This document shows positions 21,055 to 30,170 of a DNA stretch of 32,921 nt, piece after piece. The notes under the pieces were generated by a model. That model was not told the origin of the DNA. It was given only the letters and a program-made list of their open reading frames with translations, and searched no databases. Source of the DNA: Ferruginibacter sp. (GTDB taxonomy: Bacteria; Bacteroidota; Bacteroidia; Chitinophagales; Chitinophagaceae); NCBI GenBank assembly GCA_016786725.1, contig JAEUVU010000011.1, positions 1-32,921 on the forward strand. The letters run 5' to 3'. Each line of letters opens with the position of its first letter. The first letter of the stretch is position 1. A program made the position numbers and the translations under genes.

Positions 21055-22161
21055 TTAATTATTAGTTACATCTACTTTTAAAATCACCTTTTCTTTGTTC
21101 TTAAGGTCTTTTATGGCTATCCCTTTTTCATTCTTCAGATCAAGTAAAATTACATTGTGGTTAAAGCCCAGGTCGATCTGAACCCTGTCGTCAATTATCC
21201 ACCCACGTCCCTGTATGATGGTGCCTTTACCATGGAAGCGGTTAAAAACCTGCAAATCTTCCTGTAATATTATGGAAACAAGCTCGCCGTCTTTAAATTT
21301 TTTATATTTTCCCTGCAACTGGGCAGCTACAAATTTTATTTTTGAAAGATCAGTCTTCTTTACAGGGCTTAACTTCCTGTTCAGATTTACCGGGTGTACG
21401 CCATCAGCTTCATCAACCTTAACTGTCATACCTCCGATATTGAGTTTATCAGGAACATCCTGGTTTTTTATGTTGGATTTTGTGGCTGTTGTAAAAATAT
21501 TATATCCAAAATCATTCATGTACAATTCAGGGTATTGAAATAATTCTTTTACAGCAATGATCTTATATACGTAAGCAGCAGTTTCTTCATTTAACTGCAT
21601 CTGAAAATAATTTGTTCCCTGTTTTTTAATTGCATTTTGAATATTGCCGATGCCATTATTGTAAGCGGCGGCTGTTAATACCCAGGAAGAAATGCCAAAC
21701 TGTTTGCGTATGTACAGGTAATAATTTGCCAGTACCTTACAGGCAGCATAAGTTGATTTGTTGAAATCATTCCTTTCATCAACTATTCCATTTACTACGA
21801 GGCCCAGTTCCCTGGCTGTTTCCGGCATCAACTGCCAGAAACCTGCTGCACCGGCGCTTGAGGTTGCATTTTTAAAACCACTTTCTACAATTGCCAGGTA
21901 TTTAAAATCTTCCGGTATATTGGTTTCGTGCAGATAATACTCAACCTGGCTCATATATTGATTCACCCTTTGCCTTAGTGAAGGAACATTTACATAATTT
22001 ATCTGCTTTTTGATGATGTTCATTAATTTGTCAGACACAAACTTATCTCCAACGGGAATGCGTTCGCCACAAAAAATAATTTCATGCGCAAATGAGCTCA
22101 GTAGTGTAAAACTCAGCAGGCCGCAAATGATTAACTTTGTTACTATTGATCTTAATTTCAT
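21055..22161 (-). CDS. SLT-type lytic transglycosylase of module 2 (GH23, MltD-like)
   Basis: 368 aa with a signal peptide (about 1-26, ending SSFA). The conserved HEIIFCGERIPVGDKF stretch is followed by the SLT domain: catalytic Glu in YLAIVESGFKN, then SSAGAAGFWQLMPETARELG, DERNDFNKSTYAACKVLANY and LTAAAYNNGIGNIQNAI. It cleaves the glycan strand of peptidoglycan to 1,6-anhydromuramyl ends. The C-terminal 150 residues are beta-rich with no LysM. It closes the long minus-strand operon, 30 bases after the TPR protein gene, and is a paralogue of the gene at 28991. A role in opening the cell wall for an envelope-spanning complex is inferred from context. Confidence 0.88.
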   Translation of the reverse strand: MKLRSIVTKLIICGLLSFTLLSSFAHEIIFCGERIPVGDKFVSDKLMNIIKKQINYVNVPSLRQRVNQYMSQVEYYLHETNIPEDFKYLAIVESGFKNATSSAGAAGFWQLMPETARELGLVVNGIVDERNDFNKSTYAACKVLANYYLYIRKQFGISSWVLTAAAYNNGIGNIQNAIKKQGTNYFQMQLNEETAAYVYKIIAVKELFQYPELYMNDFGYNIFTTATKSNIKNQDVPDKLNIGGMTVKVDEADGVHPVNLNRKLSPVKKTDLSKIKFVAAQLQGKYKKFKDGELVSIILQEDLQVFNRFHGKGTIIQGRGWIIDDRVQIDLGFNHNVILLDLKNEKGIAIKDLKNKEKVILKVDVTNN

Positions 22162-22191
22162 TGATTGATTTAAAGATGCCGCTTAAAACGA

Positions 22192-25100
22192 TCACCTGGA
22201 TTCTTCTTCATTATATACAGTGCCGGGTATTTCTATTTCCATTTTTATTTTATTTAACCGGTCGTTCAATTCAAAATTCAATTTTTCCTGGTCATTGATG
22301 TAATAACTTTTGCATACATAAATAATGGTTGCTTCTTTTTTTGCTGTAATGACAGGCAAAATGGCGGGATAGAGATAAACCGGATACAGTTTTATTCTGT
22401 TACCCGCTCTTTTTGTCCAGGTCACCATCATAGAGCCTGTAAGAAAATCTGCACCACTGTTATTTTTAACCAGGAATTTGAAATAAACGTTTGTGCCTTC
22501 AAAATTAATTCCCTGGCATGTTACTTTAATATCGGCCTGGCTTGCTGACAGATCCAGTCTCCGAGCTTCCGGTAATATATCCTTAATAAATGTTGCTTTG
22601 CCGGACGAATTAACCGGTGCATCATTGAACGGTTGCTCAGGAGGAAGCTTTGTAAAATCAATACCAGGATATTTTGCTTTTAATTCTTCAGGCGAATAGG
22701 GAAGTGGTGCGGCTGCCTGCAACAGTGAATCTGCCAATCTTTTTTCCTGTAATTTTTCAGTGTTTTTTGCGTCAGTAACTACAGGTGTTTTGCTTTCTTT
22801 CTTTTTTGTATCTTTTTTCGGAGGTTCAGCAACTGCGATACTTTCTTTTTCCAGTTGATAATTAACTATTTCAAGCCTTCTTTTTGCATAATCGTGGTCG
22901 GGCCGTATAGCCAAAGCATCTATGTATGCAGCTTTTGCAGCGGCATAATTTTTTTCAACTACAGCCTGGTCAGCTCGTTTTAATGCATCATGAAAATTTT
23001 TATCAATCTCTTTCTGTTTTTGATAAAGTTCCAGCTTTGCACGGTCTTCATTTTCTTTTTGCTGATTCCTGATCTCGGCATTGGAATAAGTTATCTGTTT
23101 CTGCGGATAATATTGCCCGGGTTTGATGGCAAGTGCAGCCTTATATGCATCAATGGCTTTGTCGTAAGATTTTGCTATCAGTAAACTATCGCCCAACGCA
23201 ACTTTCTGATCGTACTTATCATCTATCTCATTGGCTTTTGCAAGCGCATTCAATTTGTCTTCAATTGCTTTTAACTGTGTTTTAGGTTCAGCTTCCTGCG
23301 GCTTTAAACGCAGGGCTTCAGTATATTCATTTTTTGCATTGGTATAGTCTTGTTTGAGATAATAAGACCTGGCCTTAGACATTACCAGCGAGTATTTCTT
23401 TTTTAACTCTGCTGCCGTTGCTATACTGTCTTTTTTTGCTTTTTCGGCGGCAGCTAATTGTTCAGTTTTTACATCAATTTCTTTGATCTTTTCACCGGGT
23501 AATTTTTCTGAGGGCTTTATCAAAGCTGCATCTGCATAAAGTTTCCGGGCATTTAAATAGCGGCCCTGATCAAGTTCAGTATTGGCTCTGGTAATAAATG
23601 TTGCGTAATTGCTGTTTATTTCTGCTTCTTTTGCCAATCTTAATTTTTCAGCTTCTTCCTTTTCCTTTTGATCTGCAAATATTTTATTTATTGCTGCTAT
23701 CTGGTCAAGCGGCTTTTTATCGTTGCTGAGCGCAGAAGCTTTTACGTATTCGGTTTTAGCAGCTTCATAATCTTTTTTGTCAAAAAGCCTGTCTGCTTCC
23801 TTTATCAATGCCTTATATTCTTTTTCACGATCCTGTTTTTCCTTCTCTTCCTGCCTTTTCTTTTCCTTTACCTGTTTGGCAGTTTCCTTCTCCGCTGCGG
23901 CTGTTTTTTTACTTTCCGCTTCTTCAGCCTCCTGTATTTTCCTGATCGTGTTTAACTGGCTTGCCGGCCAATCCCGTTTATCTATTTTTAATGCCTCATT
24001 ATAGGCGATGGCTGCATTAACAAAGTTTTTTTCTGCAAAAAAATTATCAGCCGACTTTATGGCTTCATTGTAAGCCGTTTCAAGTTTTGCTTTTTCAGCA
24101 GCTTTGGTATCTTTTGCGCTTTTTTGTTTGTCAGCAGTTTCTTTGGCAATAGTTGCCTGCTGCCTGGCTATTTTTTTTAACTGGTCATCAGGCCAGTTTT
24201 TTTTACTCAGCCCCTTTGCCCTTGTATATTCAACTTTTGCTTCTTCCAGATAGCCGGCCTTATATAATTTGTCTGCATTATCTACAATGGTATTATACTT
24301 TGATTCAGCGTCGGCTTTTTCCCTTTCCTGCTTTTCTTTTTCACTTATTAACTTTAGTTTACTTACTGCTACCACATCGTTTTGCTTTATCACCAATGCC
24401 TGTTCAAAGGCAAGTCTGGCATCGTCCAGATCGTTTTTCTTCAGCGCTTTATCACCATCTGCTATATAACCTGCATACAGGTCTTCAAGCCTTTGCTGTT
24501 CTTTTTTGCCTTTTTCCGAATTGATGAGTTCATCTATTTTTTCCAGTTGATGCGTAGCATAATTATCACCCGGTACTAATTCAAGTGCTTTCCTGTAATT
24601 TTCCTGCGCCTTATCATATTTTTTTGCGTTGAGGTTAGTTTTGGCAATTGCAATTATCTCGGAATATTGTTTGTTTTTTGCCTGCGTAACAGCTTTCTCC
24701 TGCTCCTCCAGTCTTATTCTTATTTCGTCAAGCCGCTGCTTTGGTATCTGATCGGCCGGCCTTAGGGCAGAAGCTTTTTCAAAACTTAATTTTGCATCCA
24801 GGTATTTTTTGTCTTTTAAAAAATTATCTCCGGTTTCAAGCAAAGCATAATAATTTGCCGCAGCATTTTCTGCAGCTTTATCTTTTTTTGAAGGCTTTTC
24901 TTTTTTATCTTCCTTAGCTACAGGCAAAGATTCGGGATCTGTTTTTGAACCGGGTTTTTTGAGAGAAAGTGACCTGATATGTTGCTCTAGTTTTTTTACG
25001 GTAGAAAAATCATAGTCCATTTCCGCATCATTGTTGTAATTGATATTTTTTTTAAAAACAAGGATGAATTTATGGGTTCTGCCACCTTCCATTACAGTTA

Positions 25101-25344
25101 ATGGAGCCGATTTGGTTTTTTCGGCTTTAGAGGTGATGGTAAACCCTGTGCCGGCTGTTTTTAAATTATATGGTGCAGTAGGAGGTTGGGTATTGAAATA
25201 AGTAGGAAGGGTAGGGAATCGAACCATGATCTCGGCCTCTGTATTTACAAATATGGTGTCACCATTGATATTTAATTCCTGGGCCTGTAAACCAAAAACT
25301 CCGATTCCGCCGGTAAATAATAAAAGAAAAATAAACTTGTACAT
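22192..25344 (-). CDS. TraN/DUF4138-like periplasmic protein expanded by about ten TPR-like repeats, 1050 aa
   Basis: The signal peptide (MYKFIFLLLFTGGIGVFGLQ, AQ) precedes a beta domain (residues about 24-125) starting LNINGDTIFVNTEAEIMVRF. Residues about 165-860 are about ten repeats, each opening Y-x-x-x-[IV]-x-x-A-D (YKALIKEADRLFDKKDYEAA, YNEAIKSADNFFAEKNFVNA) with paired helices and a Lys/Glu-rich coiled stretch, TPR-like. The C-terminal domain (PYSPEELKAKYPGIDFTKLP, ICQGINFEGTNVYFKFLVKN-like, FLTGSMMVTW, YPVYLYPAILPVI) matches the end of the 325-aa protein at 30171. The end domains resemble DUF4138/TraN of Bacteroides conjugation systems, tentatively. It is likely a periplasmic scaffold of the envelope complex. 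Confidence 0.8.
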   Translation of the reverse strand: MYKFIFLLLFTGGIGVFGLQAQELNINGDTIFVNTEAEIMVRFPTLPTYFNTQPPTAPYNLKTAGTGFTITSKAEKTKSAPLTVMEGGRTHKFILVFKKNINYNNDAEMDYDFSTVKKLEQHIRSLSLKKPGSKTDPESLPVAKEDKKEKPSKKDKAAENAAANYYALLETGDNFLKDKKYLDAKLSFEKASALRPADQIPKQRLDEIRIRLEEQEKAVTQAKNKQYSEIIAIAKTNLNAKKYDKAQENYRKALELVPGDNYATHQLEKIDELINSEKGKKEQQRLEDLYAGYIADGDKALKKNDLDDARLAFEQALVIKQNDVVAVSKLKLISEKEKQEREKADAESKYNTIVDNADKLYKAGYLEEAKVEYTRAKGLSKKNWPDDQLKKIARQQATIAKETADKQKSAKDTKAAEKAKLETAYNEAIKSADNFFAEKNFVNAAIAYNEALKIDKRDWPASQLNTIRKIQEAEEAESKKTAAAEKETAKQVKEKKRQEEKEKQDREKEYKALIKEADRLFDKKDYEAAKTEYVKASALSNDKKPLDQIAAINKIFADQKEKEEAEKLRLAKEAEINSNYATFITRANTELDQGRYLNARKLYADAALIKPSEKLPGEKIKEIDVKTEQLAAAEKAKKDSIATAAELKKKYSLVMSKARSYYLKQDYTNAKNEYTEALRLKPQEAEPKTQLKAIEDKLNALAKANEIDDKYDQKVALGDSLLIAKSYDKAIDAYKAALAIKPGQYYPQKQITYSNAEIRNQQKENEDRAKLELYQKQKEIDKNFHDALKRADQAVVEKNYAAAKAAYIDALAIRPDHDYAKRRLEIVNYQLEKESIAVAEPPKKDTKKKESKTPVVTDAKNTEKLQEKRLADSLLQAAAPLPYSPEELKAKYPGIDFTKLPPEQPFNDAPVNSSGKATFIKDILPEARRLDLSASQADIKVTCQGINFEGTNVYFKFLVKNNSGADFLTGSMMVTWTKRAGNRIKLYPVYLYPAILPVITAKKEATIIYVCKSYYINDQEKLNFELNDRLNKIKMEIEIPGTVYNEEESR

Positions 25345-25399
25345 ATAAATCGCTATTAATTATGCTGTTAAAAACAATAGCATGAGTTTAAATTGATTA

Positions 25400-25430
25400 C
25401 TAATGTAAGTTTTTTTAAACTGTTAAACAA
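25400..25430 (-). promoter_or_regulatory. Possible promoter for the TPR protein and transglycosylase genes
   Basis: On the minus strand TTG (25430-25428) and TACATTAG (25407-25400) are 20 bases apart, one mismatch from TAnnTTTG, within the 146-base gap upstream of the gene starting at 25344. This gap is larger than others in the operon, which supports an internal promoter. Confidence 0.35.
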
Positions 25431-25490
25431 GCAATGGGTGGATAAACGGAAGGTTTTAACTGTATGGTCACAATAAAAATGCGGCCAGAA

Positions 25491-27239
25491 TTATTTGTCC
25501 AGTATAGTAAGTTTGAATTTTGTCTTTCCGGAAGATTTATCAACTTTGATTTTAAGCTGCAGAGGCGGACAGTTTGGAGTGGCTACATCCCTTATTTCAA
25601 TGGTATAAACACCTGCTTTGGTAACCGGTATTTTCATGTCTGGAAAAAAAGAAAATGGTGTTTCTGTACTTACATTATCCTGATCTGTTACTTTCACCCG
25701 GTAATCATTGGAACCGTTCAATATATTAAGTTGTATATAAAAATCGCCTTTTTCCTGCAATGGTGTTATGCCGCCTGGATCAACGCTTATTTGTTTTGGC
25801 TTTTTTAAAATAAATGTTTTGCTTTTTTCAGGCCCGCAGCGGTCGCTTAAATAAATGGTGTATTTTCCTGCTTCAAGATTTTTAATTGAAAGTACATTTC
25901 CATCCCATTTAAGTGTCCCTTTATTCGGGATGATTGCCATTTGCCAGAGATTGGTGGCTCCTTCTACTTTCATATAGATCTCACCGCTTTTTCCATTTTC
26001 GCAGGTTGGGTTTTTAGAAGAAGATTCGGCATCAATGATGTTAAAAGGCACCAACTCTGTGATGATAACCGGGGTAGAAGTATATACTTCACCCGATTCC
26101 AGGTCGGCGTTAAAAAGATACAGAAGATATTCTCCTGCCGCCAGGTCTCTTATTTTTAATGTTTTATCTGCAGCAACTGTTCCATTTTTTATAAAACCAG
26201 GACAGCTTTCGGCGGTCAGGTCCTTAAAGTTACAGGGTTCGCCAGTTTCTGCTTTCTTGCGTAAAACGTACTTTATTTCCGCAGCGCTTGTTTTAATATT
26301 TTTTATTTCTATCCTGCCATTCAGCATACCATTGCATACAGGGATCAATTGCATATCCGCTACATCAAAAGCGGGAGGAGGAGATACAAATGTAAGTGCA
26401 AACGTATCTGTGGCTTCTGTTTTGCCGTTCATTTCAACTTCAGCTTTAAAGTTTACTTTTTGAGATCCGGGAAACTGTTTATTAGTAAAAATTGTTTTTA
26501 ACGGATTGAAGTTGATCTTCGATTTATCTTCTGCTGAATTTGGTATTGTAACCCAGTTTTCTTCACTGCCTATTGAATAACTCCAGTTAAAAGGCAGTGT
26601 TTCTTTTTTAGGCAATTTAATTGGCAGACTAAGTACTATGTTTTTTGAAGCATCGTTTATTGAATTGGTTCCGGAAAATTCTATTATACTAAGCCCATCT
26701 GTTAATTCATATTTATAAACGATCACAGAATAAAAAGTTCCAAATGCATCTTCAATTTTGATTTCATCACTCCATTCACCAGCCGCAAGGTTGTCGGGCC
26801 TGATATTTTCTGTTTTTATACCATAATTAATATCTTTTGCATCAGCTATACATTTCTCACCACCTTTTTTATTGAGGAAAGCTTCCATGGTTATGCTAAA
26901 ACCAGAAATATCGGCAAAGAACGGTCTCAGGTCATCTTTTTCATCGCTTATCTCCTTGGCTTTATTATTTTTTTTCGACTTCAGAATAAAACAAGATTCA
27001 AATTTCGAATTGGTAAGTACTGCATCCTGGCTGTGGCTGGCTCCCTTGTAAAATTTCCATACCAGCCTGTTTTTACCTTTGTCACTTATATTACGATATC
27101 CTGTTTCTAATATCCGGATAGAAATTTTAACCTGCGATCCGGGCTCCTGGGCAAAAATATTAGTTGAAATAAAAGAGAAGAAATTGAAGAAAACTAAAGC
27201 TGGTAATACAGATAAGCGAAAAAAAAGCCTTTTTTTCAT
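25491..27239 (-). CDS. Secreted beta-rich protein of module 2, 582 aa, unknown family
   Basis: A signal peptide (about 1-30, ending TNIFAQ) is followed by an N-terminal domain about residues 31-260 (VKISIRILETGYRNISDKGK, with a Cys in SCFILKSKK), a middle Ig-like region, and a series of SprB-repeat-like or Ig-like modules: LKIRDLAAGEYLLYLFNADL, LSIKNLEAGKYTIYLSDRCG, IPVTKAGVYTIEIRDVATPN. The pattern x-x-L-x-A-G-x-Y-T-[IL]-x-[IL] recurs three times, as in beta sandwiches of Bacteroidota surface proteins. There is no T9SS tail and no lipobox, so it may be periplasmic. It lies between tssP-like and the TPR gene; no counterpart exists in module 1. Confidence 0.75.
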   Translation of the reverse strand: MKKRLFFRLSVLPALVFFNFFSFISTNIFAQEPGSQVKISIRILETGYRNISDKGKNRLVWKFYKGASHSQDAVLTNSKFESCFILKSKKNNKAKEISDEKDDLRPFFADISGFSITMEAFLNKKGGEKCIADAKDINYGIKTENIRPDNLAAGEWSDEIKIEDAFGTFYSVIVYKYELTDGLSIIEFSGTNSINDASKNIVLSLPIKLPKKETLPFNWSYSIGSEENWVTIPNSAEDKSKINFNPLKTIFTNKQFPGSQKVNFKAEVEMNGKTEATDTFALTFVSPPPAFDVADMQLIPVCNGMLNGRIEIKNIKTSAAEIKYVLRKKAETGEPCNFKDLTAESCPGFIKNGTVAADKTLKIRDLAAGEYLLYLFNADLESGEVYTSTPVIITELVPFNIIDAESSSKNPTCENGKSGEIYMKVEGATNLWQMAIIPNKGTLKWDGNVLSIKNLEAGKYTIYLSDRCGPEKSKTFILKKPKQISVDPGGITPLQEKGDFYIQLNILNGSNDYRVKVTDQDNVSTETPFSFFPDMKIPVTKAGVYTIEIRDVATPNCPPLQLKIKVDKSSGKTKFKLTILDK

Positions 27240-27282
27240 CAGGTAAGCAGTTTTGAACTTATTTCTTTAAGTAATGTAATAA

Positions 27283-28284
27283 TTATCGGTATTTAACTTC
27301 AATAATATTTACGCAACCATCGTTATCACGCCGTAGTATGGCAGAGTTAATTTTAATCTTTGTTTTTCCAATGATGAATTTCCTTCTTTTTTTGCCACTG
27401 ATCTCTTCACAAAAAGCATTAAAAGTCATAACATCACCATTTGACACAACTTTCGTTTCTCCTTTATAGCACAGGTATTTATCAAAATCAGGCGCTGCCA
27501 TTTTTTTATCTACTACCTGCCCAAGGTATTCGGCGAAAACCGCATCAGTAACTTTTACACTGAAAGTTTTTGGATCGGGCAAAGGCTGAACTTCCGGAAC
27601 AAGAGGCTTAATATTGCCTGGAACTAAAGGTTTTGGAGTTTCGGGCGCTTCAACTGTAATTTCTTTGGTATATCTTTTTGTACGGTCATTATCCAATGTT
27701 ACCTGCACCATGAATTTTCCAGCAGAGGGAAATACGAATTTTGCTGTGGAACCCGTACGTATCATTTTTGGATAATTGGGAATTGACCATTCATAACTGT
27801 CTGCCGATACCATGCAGGTAAAATTGGCCGCCACACCTGGTTGTGTAAGCAAAGGCCCAATAATCTCTTCTCCTGCAGTTACAGGCTCATTACTTTTGTT
27901 TAGCTCTGATGGTAGCTGAACAAGTATCTTCAGTGCCGTTTCGCAGGATGTGCCTGTGGTGGCAGTAACAGTAAATGAGCCTGTGCTTAAATATTTATGT
28001 GACACATATTGACCTGTAATTTTTTCAGAGTTATCTCCAAAATCCCAGGTTATCTCATTTCCTGTTGATGTTGCTATAAAAGATAAAGATTCACCTGCAC
28101 TGTAACTACTGTCTGTATGCGGTGTGATGGTTTTAATTATAAATCTTACGGGAGTGCATTCTTTTTTGTCAAGCAGGCGGTAACTTACTAATCCGATGGA
28201 AAGGATAATTATCGCCAGCATCACCCGGATCACCCGGTAATCCAATCCAAATAATTGTCTTGTAAATGCTCTGTTAGCAGCCAT
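27283..28284 (-). CDS. TssP-like PKD-domain membrane protein, module 2
   Basis: 333 aa with a short cytoplasmic N-terminus and one membrane helix (about residues 16-36), then a periplasmic region. The first PKD fold holds EITWDFGDNSEKITGQYVSH, a second PKD-like fold holds DSYEWSIPNYPKM and GKFMVQVTLDNDRTKRYTKE. A Pro-rich linker leads to a C-terminal domain (FDKYLCYKGETKVVSNGD, INSAILRRDNDGCVNIIEVK). This architecture and its place next to a TssO-like gene match TssP of Bacteroidota T6SS subtype iii, part of the trans-envelope complex that replaces TssJLM. It is a paralogue of the protein at 31217. Family assignment is by recall and context. Confidence 0.7.
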   Translation of the reverse strand: MAANRAFTRQLFGLDYRVIRVMLAIIILSIGLVSYRLLDKKECTPVRFIIKTITPHTDSSYSAGESLSFIATSTGNEITWDFGDNSEKITGQYVSHKYLSTGSFTVTATTGTSCETALKILVQLPSELNKSNEPVTAGEEIIGPLLTQPGVAANFTCMVSADSYEWSIPNYPKMIRTGSTAKFVFPSAGKFMVQVTLDNDRTKRYTKEITVEAPETPKPLVPGNIKPLVPEVQPLPDPKTFSVKVTDAVFAEYLGQVVDKKMAAPDFDKYLCYKGETKVVSNGDVMTFNAFCEEISGKKRRKFIIGKTKIKINSAILRRDNDGCVNIIEVKYR

Positions 28285-28300
28285 TTGGTAAAGTTAATTG

Positions 28301-28825
28301 TCATTGTTTTTGCTGTAACAAAAACACCTGTTGCTTTAAATTTAGGTTTTCAATTTTTGCAGCATCCAGGCTGCTGTTTAAAGATTCAATCTGTTGACGC
28401 AATGCATCTGCATTCTGATCTTTGCCCGTGTTTTCCCGTAATTGTTTTTTTGCAGATTGTATATCGGATAACAGAAAAACCATATTGTTGTAAAATTCCT
28501 TGTCGGAGGCAGATTCAACCTCAATCTTAGCATTCAGCCTTTTTATGCCTTCAGTGATATTCCCATCAAGCAAGTCTGGCTTTGTGGCTTTTGTATTTAT
28601 GGTATCAAGCATGCCTGCAATATTCGACATTTCAGCCATAAATGACCTTGAAAATTCCTTGTCTTTTACATAAGACCTCGACTCTTTTAGCAGCAGATCA
28701 TTTTGTTTTAGCGGGGCCTGGAAACTAAAAAAAATGGTTGTAATAATAATAGCTATGCACAGTAAAAAAAGCAGTAAAAAATTAGAGAAGGTTTTTTTAC
28801 GTATTGACTTATTTAAGGGTTGCAT
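28301..28825 (-). CDS. TssO-like membrane protein, module 2
   Basis: 174 aa. The N-terminus MQPLNKSIRKKTFSNFLLLF runs into a single membrane helix (about residues 16-36, LLCIAIIITTIFFSF), then QAPLKQNDLLLKESRSYVKD. A long coiled coil ends in DALRQQIESLNSSLDAAKIE and LQQKQ. This is the layout of TssO of T6SS subtype iii: small, one membrane span, periplasmic coiled coil. Its stop is 16 bases before the TssP-like start. A promoter (28870-28900) lies in the 165-base gap upstream, so module 2 may also be transcribed independently. Confidence 0.72.
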   Translation of the reverse strand: MQPLNKSIRKKTFSNFLLLFLLCIAIIITTIFFSFQAPLKQNDLLLKESRSYVKDKEFSRSFMAEMSNIAGMLDTINTKATKPDLLDGNITEGIKRLNAKIEVESASDKEFYNNMVFLLSDIQSAKKQLRENTGKDQNADALRQQIESLNSSLDAAKIENLNLKQQVFLLQQKQ

Positions 28826-28869
28826 TTTGTTGTTTTTTTAAAATACTGCTCTACAGGTATTCCGAATTA

Positions 28870-28900
28870 TAAATTTACTCAACTTCCGGGGTTTTACAAA
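28870..28900 (-). promoter_or_regulatory. Putative promoter of module 2
   Basis: On the minus strand TTTG (28900-28897) is followed after 19 bases by TAAATTTA (28877-28870), close to the Bacteroidota consensus and 45 bases before the TssO-like start at 28825. The gap 28826-28990 holds nothing else clear. Confidence 0.45.
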
Positions 28901-28990
28901 CTTAAACTGCTGATAAAATTGAAAATACTGTTTTTAACAGGCAGGTAAAACCTGATTGAATTTTTCAGAAAGAGCATACTGTTTTTTAAG

Positions 28991-30127
28991 CTAACTCCTG
29001 AACTCTGTTACTTTCAGGCATATCCGTGCCTTGTCTTTCAAGCCACTTTGCAATATGCCGTCATGCTTTTTATTGTCATAGTCTATAATGATCAGCTTTT
29101 TACCATAGCCAAGGTCAATAAATATTTTATCATCTATTTTCCAGCCAATTCCCTTGATTATATTGCCTGCATTGGTAAAGCTGTTGTTTATCAGCAATGG
29201 ATCTTCAAGTGTGATATTTATTTCGCTGCTGTCGGTAAAATTATCATAGTTGCCTGTAATGTGCGCAAAAACATACTTTTCGCTTTTTACATTGCTGTTT
29301 ACCTGGGGCTTCACTGTTTTTTTAGAATTGTAGTTTTTATCAGAGAGATCAGCAGGATGATAGCCATCGTCTGTTGAGACTTTTACACTCATGGTACCAA
29401 AATCTGAGTTATCAGTTTTTATAGCGTCTGTTTTGCTTTTTTGAGGAGACGTTATTTTTGTATTAAAAAGATTATAGCCAAAATCCTTCATGTAAAGTTC
29501 AGGATATTCAAATAATTCCTTTACTGCAATTATCTTATAAACATATTCAGCAGTTTCTTTGTTAAGGTCCATCTCAAAATAGTTCTTTCCCTGGTTTTTA
29601 ATGGCCTGTCCCATGTTGCCACTACCGAAATTATAGGCGGCCGCTGTTAGCGCCCATGATGAAACACGGTGCTTTTTCTGTATTTCAAGGTAATATCCTG
29701 CCAGCACTTTGCAGGCAGCATGAGTAGATCTGTGGAAATCATTTCTTTCGTCGATGAGTTCATTTACTATTAAACCATATTGCCTTGCAGTTGCAGGCAT
29801 CAGTTGCCAGTAACCTGCAGCACCGGCGCTTGAAACAACATTCTTAAAACCGCTTTCAACAATAGCCAGGTATTTAAAATCATCCGGGAGTCCTGTTTTT
29901 TCCAGGTACATTTCAATTACCTTAAGATCGCTTTCTCTCTTTTTAATTATATTAACCGTTCCATAATTGATCTGTTTTTTAATAATGTCCATCAGCTTTT
30001 TGGCTACCCGTTCGTTTAATGGAATTCTTTCACCACAAAAATATATATCATGTGCAGATACCTGCAGCGATAATAAAATAAAGCAACATCCAATGGCTGA
30101 TCTGTATATGGATGTTTTTAATTGCAT
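28991..30127 (-). CDS. SLT-type lytic transglycosylase of module 1 (GH23, MltD-like)
   Basis: 378 aa from the ATG at 30127. This start gives MQLKTSIYRSAIGCCFILLS, which lines up with the signal peptide of the paralogue at 21055; an in-frame ATG 24 bases upstream is less likely. After HDIYFCGERIPLNERVAKKL comes the SLT domain with catalytic Glu in YLAIVESGFKN, SSAGAAGYWQLMPATARQYG, DERNDFHRSTHAACKVLAGY and LTAAAYNFGSGNMGQAI. The C-terminal region ends in a beta-rich domain shared with the paralogue (KGIGWKIDDKIFIDLGYGKK). The gene ends module 1, 43 bases downstream of the TraN-like gene. A wall-opening role for an envelope complex is inferred. Confidence 0.87.
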   Translation of the reverse strand: MQLKTSIYRSAIGCCFILLSLQVSAHDIYFCGERIPLNERVAKKLMDIIKKQINYGTVNIIKKRESDLKVIEMYLEKTGLPDDFKYLAIVESGFKNVVSSAGAAGYWQLMPATARQYGLIVNELIDERNDFHRSTHAACKVLAGYYLEIQKKHRVSSWALTAAAYNFGSGNMGQAIKNQGKNYFEMDLNKETAEYVYKIIAVKELFEYPELYMKDFGYNLFNTKITSPQKSKTDAIKTDNSDFGTMSVKVSTDDGYHPADLSDKNYNSKKTVKPQVNSNVKSEKYVFAHITGNYDNFTDSSEINITLEDPLLINNSFTNAGNIIKGIGWKIDDKIFIDLGYGKKLIIIDYDNKKHDGILQSGLKDKARICLKVTEFRS

Positions 30128-30170
30128 CAGGTTAAAATAGGGGTTAAACAATTTAATACGGTCTGGCTAT

